Positions 12,953 to 19,112 of a DNA stretch of 19,112 nt are shown here, in pieces; positions within the stretch are counted from its first letter, which is position 1; every line of letters starts with the position of its first letter. This stretch comes from Spirochaetaceae bacterium. GTDB lineage: Bacteria > Spirochaetota > Spirochaetia > Treponematales > Breznakiellaceae. Made by a program: the position numbers and the translations under genes. The DNA lies in assembly GCA_031290855.1 (NCBI GenBank), contig JAISLM010000148.1, forward strand, positions 1 to 19,112, written 5' to 3'. Under the pieces are notes generated by a model. The model was not told where the DNA came from. It did not search any database and worked only from the letters and a program-made list of their open reading frames with translations.

Positions 12953-13945
12953 TTATTCCGTACCGAGATTCTGGACGGTATAGTCGACTATCGTCCAAAC
13001 GCCGTCCGTGCGCCGCAGATAGTAGGTATAGCGCTTGACTTCCGTGTAATCACCAGTCTTGAATTTTTCCAACACGCTGACCGTGCCCTCGTCCGCGTTG
13101 TAGGTGGTGCGCTCAATCTTGAACTCGAAAGGGATCGCGCTTATGTCGCCGTCTATCGTCTGTTTGCCCAGTTCCTCCCGGTACAGGGCCAGCATACGGC
13201 GGCGTCCTTCTTCCGATTCGGCGCGCCATCTCCGTTCACGCGCCGCGTCACGCCGCAACATCTCCTCCATGTCGATGTACAAAAAGAATTTTTCCCACTG
13301 CGACTTTTGCCGGCTTTGCAGCGTCCACGAAACAACCTCGTCCGGCGGCTTTTGTTCCCTGAAGTAAAGAACGCCGGTTTCCTCCTCAAGCGCATACGGT
13401 ATCCCGTCGGCATTCAGTATCGCGGGGGGCCTTATATGGAGATTCAGCCTGTTCGAGACGAGCGCGTCCCCGCCTTCCCCCGGAAAAGCGCCCGCGTTTA
13501 CCGCACCCGCGCCGCCCCCGTCCTTGAAAAGCCCGGGGTAGAATTTGGCCTGGACGACGTAGGAACCCGGCTTGTCCAACTGCCTCCAGTCACGAATGTT
13601 CTCGACAAACGAAAGGGATTCTCCGGGGTCCAGGCTTAGCTCGCGGAAAAAAACCCGCTGCTTCCCCGCGCGCTTCCTCACCAGAATATCCGCTTCGTCA
13701 AGCTGCCGATTCGCGAGGGTACGGACGTCGAAGTCCAGCGAGAAGACCCTGTCGTCCGGCAGCCTGAACCGGTATACCCCGCCGGAATTGTTGGTAATCG
13801 TGACCTGGACAAAGATACTGCCGGCCTGCGGATAGTACAGTTGCTTGTCAAAGTAACGGATACCGACACTTATCCCGTCAGTCCCGGCGGAAAAGAGAAC
13901 GGCCGCCGAGGAAATCTGTAAAATTACACAAAGAATTTTTTTCAC
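12953..13945 (-). CDS. Secreted protein of unknown function (BsuPI-like and NTF2-like parts)
   Basis: I do not recognise a named family for this 330-residue protein. It starts at a GTG, with a short basic start and hydrophobic stretch (MKKILCVILQISSAAVLFSAG), a likely signal peptide. Residues about 30-150 look like an immunoglobulin-type beta sandwich (VQVTITNNSGGVYRFRLPDD, then SLDFDVRTL), similar in pattern to intracellular proteinase inhibitor BsuPI. The last ~85 residues (MLALYREELGKQTIDGDIS, then RYTYYLRRTDGVWTIVDYTVQN) have the pattern of an NTF2/SnoaL-like fold. The linker is charged. No strong SD precedes the GTG. It heads a two-gene unit with the pseudo-receiver protein. Confidence 0.65.
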   Translation of the reverse strand: MKKILCVILQISSAAVLFSAGTDGISVGIRYFDKQLYYPQAGSIFVQVTITNNSGGVYRFRLPDDRVFSLDFDVRTLANRQLDEADILVRKRAGKQRVFFRELSLDPGESLSFVENIRDWRQLDKPGSYVVQAKFYPGLFKDGGGAGAVNAGAFPGEGGDALVSNRLNLHIRPPAILNADGIPYALEEETGVLYFREQKPPDEVVSWTLQSRQKSQWEKFFLYIDMEEMLRRDAARERRWRAESEEGRRRMLALYREELGKQTIDGDISAIPFEFKIERTTYNADEGTVSVLEKFKTGDYTEVKRYTYYLRRTDGVWTIVDYTVQNLGTE

Positions 13946-13960
13946 CGGGTACCCCGAACC

Positions 13961-14025
13961 AAAGAGGAAACTGCCTCTTTCTCATTTGCGCCGCTTTCAA
14001 AACTCAAGGCAAGTTTTGACGCGGC
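13961..14025. repeat. Two hairpins in the divergent gap between the secreted protein and the FecR gene
   Basis: AAAGAGG/CCTCTTT (13961-13980) is perfect. GCCGC-TTTCAAAACT pairs with AGTTTTGACGCGGC across 13990-14025. A further near-palindrome around 14090-14102 reuses the TTCAAAACT word. The whole gap is 13946-14236, without a gene. TATAAT at 14114-14119 could serve the FecR gene, but no good -35 lies at the right distance. Confidence 0.6.
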
Positions 14026-14236
14026 ACTGTGGTTTTTAAGGAAAAAGTCCCGCAAAGCCACGATTTTAAGCTGCTGCTCCTTCAAAACTAAAGTTTTTGA
14101 AAAAGTCTCATTTTATAATCGGTATATTTAGATTCTGTATTGATATTATTTTTCCCAGCGATTATCCTGAAAGCCGTTAGTCGTTCATTCATTTTATAAA
14201 CCATACGTTGGTAGCATTATTTTAAAGGACGGGCGG

Positions 14237-15202
14237 GTGTCTTTGATGTCAAACACGCGGCGCGGCGCGCTGTGGCTTAAAACGATCATTTTCATTGAAT
14301 TGTTTCTATGCGCCGGCATCCTCCATGCCCAGTCCGAAAAAAGAATCGCCGCCGTATCCTCCCGCGGAGGAAGTTTTTTTTTGATGCGGGGCGGCGGGAT
14401 ACGGCAGTCGTACAACCCGTCAAGCCTTGGCGACGGCGTCACGCTGAACAACTCGGACATGATACAGACTCCTTCGGGCGTCTTTGTCGAGGCGCGCGTA
14501 GTGCCGGGAACGGTATCGATACACATAGCCGAAAACTCTTCGCTCCTCTTTGAGAACATAGGCGGCTCCAGCCGTACCCAGGTGATCGCGCTCGTTTACG
14601 GGCGGATCCGCATCGACCAGGAGGACGCAGGCGAAACCGTCATCGTAAAGGCCGGCACGTCGATCACGGAGATACAGAAAGGCTCCGTCAACATCGATTA
14701 CATCGCAACGGGAGAGGACGGCCGCCGCTCGCAGCCGGTTCTCTATGTGTCGGCGATATCCGGTTCCGCCGTGCTAGTACCCTCGACACAATCGCCCGCG
14801 CTCGGACGGATCAAAGTCAACCAGAACGAGACGATGGTCTTTTACGCGCCGGAAAACAAAGTTGAAAAGACCGCGATAAACAAGGGCGTCCTGAAGTACT
14901 GGTCCGTCGGAAGCGCCGCCGCCCCTCCCGATAACGTAAACGTGTTTGACAGCTCCGGCGTACTTGCCCTTCCCGCTTCCCCGGCGGCGGAAAGCGCGGA
15001 ACGTGTGGCCAGCCTAAAAACAGGCGGGATCATCACCGGCCTAGTGCTGACGCTGGTAGGCGTCGCCGTGCAAAACGCGATCCACTACGCCTACGACCAT
15101 ATAGACAAGGAGACCGCCGATCTGTCTTACTACGCCGGCTTTCTGCCGATCGGCCTGGGGACGTTCATCCTGGTAGCCTCTTTCCTTTACCCCGCCTACT
15201 AG
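14237..15202 (+). CDS. FecR-domain membrane protein
   Basis: This 321-residue exported protein starts at GTG 14237, with AAAGGA 7 nt upstream; an ATG at 14246 is an alternative. It has an N-terminal hydrophobic signal (ALWLKTIIFIELFLCAGILHAQ). A FecR domain follows at about 40-175 (LGDGVTLNNSDMIQTPSGVFVEARVVPGTVSIHIAENSSL is its core, then VIALVYGRIRID). Two C-terminal hydrophobic helices lie at about 270-288 and 298-317. No anti-sigma partner or TonB gene is near, so it is more likely a peptidoglycan- or envelope-associated FecR protein, as in many spirochaetes, than an iron-dicitrate regulator. Downstream is a hairpin-rich gap. Confidence 0.75.
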   Translation: MSLMSNTRRGALWLKTIIFIELFLCAGILHAQSEKRIAAVSSRGGSFFLMRGGGIRQSYNPSSLGDGVTLNNSDMIQTPSGVFVEARVVPGTVSIHIAENSSLLFENIGGSSRTQVIALVYGRIRIDQEDAGETVIVKAGTSITEIQKGSVNIDYIATGEDGRRSQPVLYVSAISGSAVLVPSTQSPALGRIKVNQNETMVFYAPENKVEKTAINKGVLKYWSVGSAAAPPDNVNVFDSSGVLALPASPAAESAERVASLKTGGIITGLVLTLVGVAVQNAIHYAYDHIDKETADLSYYAGFLPIGLGTFILVASFLYPAY

Positions 15203-15245
15203 TAAGCTGTAAAATTTAAAACCGCAGATTTTTAATTCGGGCGCA

Positions 15246-15394
15246 TTTCCGGCGCAAAGCGCCGGAAACCGGGCTATCCGCTATAATACGGGTTGAAAGG
15301 CTTTGCCTCTCAACCCGTATTCCGCTCCTATCCCTTGCGCGGGATGTCCGGTGGCCTTTGGTGGAAATCCCCCGTTTTAATATGTATTAAAACG
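15246..15394. repeat. Cluster of four hairpins between the FecR and mutarotase-like genes
   Basis: TTTCCGGCGC-AAA-GCGCCGGAAA lies at 15246-15268. AATACGGGTTGA pairs with TCAACCCGTATT at 15285-15321, with an inner AGGC-TTT-GCCT. ATCCC/GGGAT lies at 15330-15345. CGTTTTAATA-TG-TATTAAAACG lies at 15373-15394. Three have perfect stems of 10-12 bp. None has a proper U-tract. The rest of the 236-bp gap (15203-15438) holds no gene. Confidence 0.85.
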
Positions 15395-15438
15395 CCGCGC
15401 TACTTCTCAAACCGGGTTTTATTATTTATGCTGGAACT

Positions 15439-16710
15439 ATGACAAACAGCGATGAAAAGGCTATGGTTTCACGGGTTACGGGAATTGGCGGGCGGAAGGC
15501 GTCGTTTCTGGAGAACGCGACGCTTCGTATGCAGATTGAAGATATCGGCGGCATGATACCGGTTTTTTGCAACGTGCAGGACAGGCGGCAGATAAACGCG
15601 CACTGGGTGCCCTGGTTCAGGCCGAATTCGGAAAAGCCGTACAAAGACGCGGAGGACGGACACTTTTGGAAGTCCGATATTCTGTACAACATTGCCGGGA
15701 ATTTTCCCTGTGCGCCCAATTTCGGGCCCGGCCATATAATGAACGGGCTCACGATGCCGGCGCACGGCTGGACGGCGAACCTGAAATGGACCTACAAAAA
15801 GAGCGGGCTGGATGAAGGCTGCGGGGCGGCCTGGGTGTTGACGGAGATGGAAAGCCCCGACGCCGCGATGCCGCTGTCGTTCAAAAAGATTGACGCGCTC
15901 GTGCCGGGCCAGAGCGTCCATTATTCGGCCCTGTCGATACGGAATTCGGGCGGCGGCGATACCGAGATATGCTGCGCGTTCCACAACACGCTGGGGCCGC
16001 CGTTTCTGGAGCCGGGCTGCTTCATCTCCGCCGCGGCGGACACATGGATGACGCCGCCTCCCGGCGGCGAATTCGACGAGACCACGCGGCTTGCCCTGGG
16101 CGCGGAATTCCCTGCCCTGTCAAAGGCGCCGCTCAGTTTCGGCGGGAAGACGGACATCAGCGTCGTCCCCTCGCCGATAGGCTATACCGATTTCGCGACC
16201 GGCGTAATCCCCCGGACGGCTCGACTCGGCTGGTCCGCCGTCGTAAACCCCGATCTAAAACTCGCCTACATCTCATTTTTCCCCGGCCCCGCCTCAATAG
16301 CGGACGCGGCGGGCGAAGACGAGGTAATCCTTTACTTCAACGACCTGTGGATGCAGTACGGCGGGCGGCCCTTCACGCCGTGGGCGCCCTGGGACGGCGG
16401 CCCCGACCTGACTTACTGCCTGGGCGCGGAAAACTCGGTTGGGGCCTGGGCTTACGGCCTGGACTATGCCCGCAGCCTGCGGCGTATTTTGGGCTCACCC
16501 ACGACGGTAACGATCCCGGCGGGCGGCGAAAAGACCTTGTACTACGGATGCCTGTTCGCCCCCTATGAAAAAAAGATTCTTGACAGCGGAATAGTCGGTA
16601 TAGATATGGAAGAGTCGGAACTTGTCTGCAAGAGCGCCACCGAATTCTGGAAATTCGACGCCGACCCCGGCTTCGGCATAATCCGCAGGATAAGGGAAGG
16701 ACTCAGGTGA
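15439..16710 (+). CDS. Galactose-mutarotase-like carbohydrate protein, unknown substrate
   Basis: I do not place this 423-residue protein in a named family with certainty. It has no signal peptide or membrane segment. The composition and pattern suggest the beta-rich fold of aldose 1-epimerase-like proteins. There are aromatic and His-rich strands (NAHWVPWFRP at about 54-63, GHIMNGLTMPAHGW near 98-111, HNTLGPPFLEPGC). A Trp-rich late segment, FTPWAPWDGG followed by GAENSVGAWAYGLDYA, resembles the Glu-containing substrate end of the mutarotase fold. The late T-x-T-I-P-A-G-G-E-K-T strand is typical of this fold. SD support is weak (CTGGA, 3 nt before the ATG), so ATG at 15463 is possible. It converges on the small secreted gene. 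Confidence 0.55.
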   Translation: MTNSDEKAMVSRVTGIGGRKASFLENATLRMQIEDIGGMIPVFCNVQDRRQINAHWVPWFRPNSEKPYKDAEDGHFWKSDILYNIAGNFPCAPNFGPGHIMNGLTMPAHGWTANLKWTYKKSGLDEGCGAAWVLTEMESPDAAMPLSFKKIDALVPGQSVHYSALSIRNSGGGDTEICCAFHNTLGPPFLEPGCFISAAADTWMTPPPGGEFDETTRLALGAEFPALSKAPLSFGGKTDISVVPSPIGYTDFATGVIPRTARLGWSAVVNPDLKLAYISFFPGPASIADAAGEDEVILYFNDLWMQYGGRPFTPWAPWDGGPDLTYCLGAENSVGAWAYGLDYARSLRRILGSPTTVTIPAGGEKTLYYGCLFAPYEKKILDSGIVGIDMEESELVCKSATEFWKFDADPGFGIIRRIREGLR

Positions 16711-16748
16711 ACGAATCCTTCCCCCGGTAGGCAGCCCTCCAGCCGGGC

Positions 16749-17207
16749 TTAGCGACCCCGGTAGCCGGGGGGCGCGGCGCCTCCCCGGCGCGTGTCATGA
16801 CCCCGGCACGCAAAAGCGCCAAAGCCCCTCGGCCCGTCGCTTAACGCATAGTCCCTGCCGTTGAAACTTACCTTTTCCGCACGGAAAAAGCCGTACTCGG
16901 GGATGTACGAGACCTCGTAGGCCCTGCCCGTCAAGCTAAGCTGCGCCCCCTCTTTGAGGCCGTCAACAAAGCCCAAAAGTTGCTGAAGCCCGGAGACGAA
17001 GTATGTTTTTTCCTCAGTCTTCAGCGCGACACGTCCGTTTGCCCACTCCAGCTTGCCGCTAAGCGAGAGTTCCGTTCCCGCGTTGTCCGCCCGGCGCACA
17101 AAATACTGCCCGGTCCGCCCTTTCGCTCCGCGCGGCCAGCCATCCTGCGCGACAGCGACCGAGCTTACGGCCAGGACCGTAAGCGCCGCCAATAAAATTT
17201 TTTTCAT
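16749..17207 (-). CDS. Small secreted beta-rich protein (OB-fold-like)
   Basis: This 152-residue protein has a clear signal peptide (MKKILLAALTVLAVSSVAVAQ). The ATG at 17207 is chosen for this and for GGAGA 5 nt upstream; the frame is open 15 codons further. The middle part (SLSGKLEWANGRVALKTEEK, then GAQLSLTGRAYEV and FFRAEKVSFNGRDYAL) has the strand pattern of small periplasmic OB-fold (BOF-type) proteins, but no family is recognised. The C-terminus is Gly/Arg/Pro-rich (GAAPPGYRGR), encoded in part by a CCCCGG-TAG-CCGGGG palindrome. A weak AGCCC/GGGCT hairpin lies just past the stop in the 38-bp convergent gap. Confidence 0.68.
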   Translation of the reverse strand: MKKILLAALTVLAVSSVAVAQDGWPRGAKGRTGQYFVRRADNAGTELSLSGKLEWANGRVALKTEEKTYFVSGLQQLLGFVDGLKEGAQLSLTGRAYEVSYIPEYGFFRAEKVSFNGRDYALSDGPRGFGAFACRGHDTRRGGAAPPGYRGR

Positions 17208-17304
17208 AAAGCTCTCCTGTAAAATCTGATTTCGCCGCCCCGCCGTATCCAAACCCGGCGCTTCGGCGGAAAACTGTAACTATAAACACGCAGCGGAGAC
17301 TGGG

Positions 17305-18420
17305 TTACAGCCGGACGATTCTGGAACAGGTAAGCACTTCTGGCCCGTTTTCCGTAAGCAAAACATCGTTTTCAAAGCGGCATCCGCCTTCAACAGGGTC
17401 ATAAAGGCCAGGTTCTATCGTAAATATCATGCCAGGAGACAGTTTCCATTCATTATCGGCGCGGGAACGCAAGAATGGCCCCTCGTGCGGCTGCAACCCT
17501 ATGCCGTGCCCCAGGCCGTGCGGCATTGAACGGCGCGATTTTTTGAACAGCGCGTCGACCGCCTGGGCTATGGTCTTGCAAAGAACGCCGTCTTTCACCT
17601 TTGACAAGGCCAGGTCAAAAGCTTTCAAAACCAGATTAAGATTCGTTTCCTGCCATGTACTAAGCGGTCCGCGGGCAAAGGTCATCGTAACATCACTCGT
17701 ATAGCCGTGTAACACAAGACCAAAGTCCAGTATGGAAAGCCCGCGTCCTGCGAAGGGCGCGGAAGTATATGCCGGAAATGCGTGTATGCCAAAGCTCCGT
17801 TCGGCTCCAGCAGCAATTGTGGCAAAGCCTGTTCCTTCACAATCCCGTTTCCGCGCCGCGTATTCTATAAAAACCGCTGCATCCGCCTCGGTTTTTAACG
17901 TGCCGTCCCGCACATTTTGCTCTAACTCGTCAATTGTCTGGTTGGTAATCCCGGAAAGCCTACGGTAAATCTGTATTTCTTCGTCATCTTTTATCATACG
18001 CAGACGGTCAAGCGCCGATTTTATTCCATCTCTGCGGCAAATTATATCATAATCAGCTATTTTTTCAACATATTGAAGAAAATCCGGGTAAGAAGTACTG
18101 GAAGGTATCTCTATTTTGCTGCCGGCAGGCGTCTTCAAATTGGCCGTAGCGTCCAAAAGCGCCGTTACCGGATCAAGCGCGTACACTGTAAACGGTATAA
18201 CCATGTCACAGGTCGCGTAAAGCCGCGCCATGTTTATGTCCCAGGGGACAAGCAGAACCTTCCTGTCGGACGACAGGAAAAGCAGCGCGTCTCCCGGCTG
18301 CCCGGAAAGCCAGCGTATCGCTGTATCACGCCTCTCTTCATTGTCCTGCAGCATCACAAGGTTCAAGCCTTCCGCCTCCATCCAGGCATACACCTTTTCA
18401 CGCCGCTCAAGATAACTCAT
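17305..18420 (-). CDS. M24-family metallopeptidase (Xaa-Pro aminopeptidase/dipeptidase type)
   Basis: This cytoplasmic dinuclear-metal peptidase removes residues next to proline from peptides. It is 371 residues from ATG 18420. The N-terminal creatinase-like domain (about 1-140) is followed by the pita-bread catalytic domain (about 145-371). The five metal ligands are visible: D232 in SILDFG, D243 in TSDVTMTF, H305 in GLGHGIG, E336 in FTIEPGLY and E350 in RFENDVLL. The start is set by GGAG 6 nt upstream; the frame stays open 24 more codons without a better site. A candidate promoter precedes it. The downstream gap (17208-17304) shows no terminator. Confidence 0.92.
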   Translation of the reverse strand: MSYLERREKVYAWMEAEGLNLVMLQDNEERRDTAIRWLSGQPGDALLFLSSDRKVLLVPWDINMARLYATCDMVIPFTVYALDPVTALLDATANLKTPAGSKIEIPSSTSYPDFLQYVEKIADYDIICRRDGIKSALDRLRMIKDDEEIQIYRRLSGITNQTIDELEQNVRDGTLKTEADAAVFIEYAARKRDCEGTGFATIAAGAERSFGIHAFPAYTSAPFAGRGLSILDFGLVLHGYTSDVTMTFARGPLSTWQETNLNLVLKAFDLALSKVKDGVLCKTIAQAVDALFKKSRRSMPHGLGHGIGLQPHEGPFLRSRADNEWKLSPGMIFTIEPGLYDPVEGGCRFENDVLLTENGPEVLTCSRIVRL

Positions 18421-18438
18421 TCGTAACTCCTGACGTCC

Positions 18439-18467
18439 AGTATGCCACCCACGCCGGCGGGTTTCAA
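18439..18467 (-). promoter_or_regulatory. Candidate promoter of the M24 peptidase gene
   Basis: On the minus strand TTGAAA (18467-18462) and CATACT (18444-18439) are spaced by 17 nt. They lie about 20 nt before the ATG at 18420. The rest of 18421-18611 shows no gene of its own. Confidence 0.5.
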
Positions 18468-18611
18468 GCATGGTTTTGTGTATGAACCTCACCGCCGCAA
18501 GCGCTAAACCTGGCCCGCAATTCGGATTTCAGGGCAGACGTATCCCCTGGGCGGGTTCGGTTTGGAGGAGGAAACGGCGGCCGCTGCGGTTCTCCGGGCG
18601 GGTTATGCCGC

Positions 18612-19112
18612 TTATCCGGGCGCAGGGGCCACGGGAAGGGCGTATAGGCGGAAAAACGCGGCTCCGGCCGTCCGTTTCCGGCGATGGGGTCTGACCCCGC
18701 CGTGGGCCGGCGGGGTTCCCGCCGCTGCGGGCCCTGACGCCCGTTTCCCGCTGCGGTGTCTGACCCCGCAGGCCGGAAAGTCCCCCGCCTCCTCCTCTCC
18801 CGCTTCCCCGCCGTCCGGCGGCTCCCCTTCCAGTATCCGCGACCGGTACCGGTCACCCCACAGGTGCCCCGTCCGTCCATTGTCACGGTTGTACCTAATG
18901 GCGAAGGTCTGCTTCAGCCATTTCATTATCGCCGGCAGTTCGAACCCGTCCGCGGGCTTTATGTAAAAGGCCAGCCGGTCGCCGGCGAGACTTAAGCCCC
19001 GGACCGCGAAGACAAACCTGTGCGCGGTCTCCCGGAACACCCGGTCGAACAGCGCCGGCGCCCGCCCCCCTCGGAACAGGGGTTCCCTGTTGTTGACGCG
19101 GGTACTGATTTC
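18612..19112 (-). CDS. RAYT-like protein, catalytically degenerate, 5' end outside the window
   Basis: From the right edge the minus strand reads EISTRVNNREPLF and continues for 166 codons to a TAA at 18612. The central FELPAIMKWLKQTFAIRYN plus GRTGHLWGDRYRSRIL is the hallmark of REP-associated tyrosine transposases. Those cut and join single-stranded palindromes with an HUH motif and a C-terminal Tyr. Here the HUH place reads DRLAFYIKP with no His pair. The usual R-Y-I-x-x-N-P-V-R-A tail after the DRYRS block is absent, replaced by about 70 low-complexity Gly/Pro/Arg/Ala residues. The tail holds a 23-residue in-frame repeat (GVRHRSGKR / GVRPHRRKR). Loss of transposase chemistry is therefore likely; nucleic-acid binding may remain. 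The start lies to the right. Confidence 0.78.
   Translation of the reverse strand, partial: EISTRVNNREPLFRGGRAPALFDRVFRETAHRFVFAVRGLSLAGDRLAFYIKPADGFELPAIMKWLKQTFAIRYNRDNGRTGHLWGDRYRSRILEGEPPDGGEAGEEEAGDFPACGVRHRSGKRASGPAAAGTPPAHGGVRPHRRKRTAGAAFFRLYALPVAPAPG
18671..18769 (+). repeat. 69-bp-period direct repeat with GGGGTC palindrome inside the RAYT-like gene
   Basis: Two 30-bp blocks (18671-18700 and 18740-18769) match at 24 positions. Both contain CCGTTTCC and end GTCTGACCCCGC. The first carries the perfect palindrome GGGGTC-T-GACCCC (18686-18698). Their 69-bp offset keeps the reading frame. Confidence 0.8.

Noticed and set aside
14237..15202. FecR as part of an iron-dicitrate sigma/anti-sigma system
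   Set aside because: No FecI-type sigma factor or TonB receptor gene is nearby, and the C-terminus has membrane helices instead.
18464..18886. Alternative minus-strand frame at the RAYT tail
   Set aside because: It lacks the RAYT core and reads the same GC-rich repeats out of frame. The frame ending at 18612 continues the core. A past frameshift in the tail cannot be ruled out.
1..19112. tRNA, rRNA or riboswitch genes
   Set aside because: No cloverleaf with a GTTCGAnnC arm or known riboswitch core was seen by eye on either strand. A covariance-model search was not possible here.

Overview
The window looks like chromosomal DNA of a free-living or gut-associated spirochaete, probably in the Treponema/Spirochaeta group. 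The reasons are the overall protein style, the poly(A) polymerase, the P-loop/Asp23-like and FecR-type proteins, a GAF-HD-GYP protein and a RAYT-type element. This is recognition from memory, not a search result. The DNA is fairly GC-rich, and its intergenic gaps are unusually full of short perfect hairpins.

Left part (1-5300, all on the minus strand): the first 64 bases are the 5' end of a RAYT-like gene. Then come, in transcription order, dctP, dctQ and dctM (a TRAP transporter), then eda (KDPG aldolase) and kdgK (2-keto-3-deoxygluconate kinase). Together they suggest uptake of a sugar acid and its breakdown through KDG and KDPG to pyruvate and glyceraldehyde-3-phosphate. A strong terminator sits after dctP and another after dctM. 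The dctP-dctQ gap holds stacked, partly mutually exclusive RNA hairpins.

Middle (5300-10450): a leaderless-looking alpha/beta hydrolase and pcnB lie on the plus strand. They converge on two minus-strand genes: a secreted TPR protein with a decayed peptidase domain, and a P-loop ATPase/Asp23-like protein that is also apparently leaderless. Next, on plus, is a flavodoxin / DUF2325 gene pair.

Gene-free block (10438-10984): five tandem 18-bp hairpin repeats, an imperfect palindrome of about 143 bp resembling a non-autonomous mobile element, and another hairpin.

Right part (10985-19112): a GAF-HD-GYP cyclic-di-GMP phosphodiesterase converges, with overlapping stops, on a pseudo-receiver/PilZ-like protein and its secreted partner. 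Then come a FecR-domain membrane protein, a mutarotase-like protein, a small secreted beta protein, an M24 peptidase, and a second RAYT-like gene running off the right edge.

The two RAYT-like genes are in the same orientation and share almost the same DNA at the two window edges. The right-hand copy lacks recognisable catalytic residues. It carries an in-frame 69-bp direct repeat holding a GGGGTC palindrome that resembles intergenic motifs elsewhere in the window. The most interesting material is therefore the set of REP/MITE-like palindromes and their possible tie to an inactive RAYT, plus the two matching leaderless promoters.
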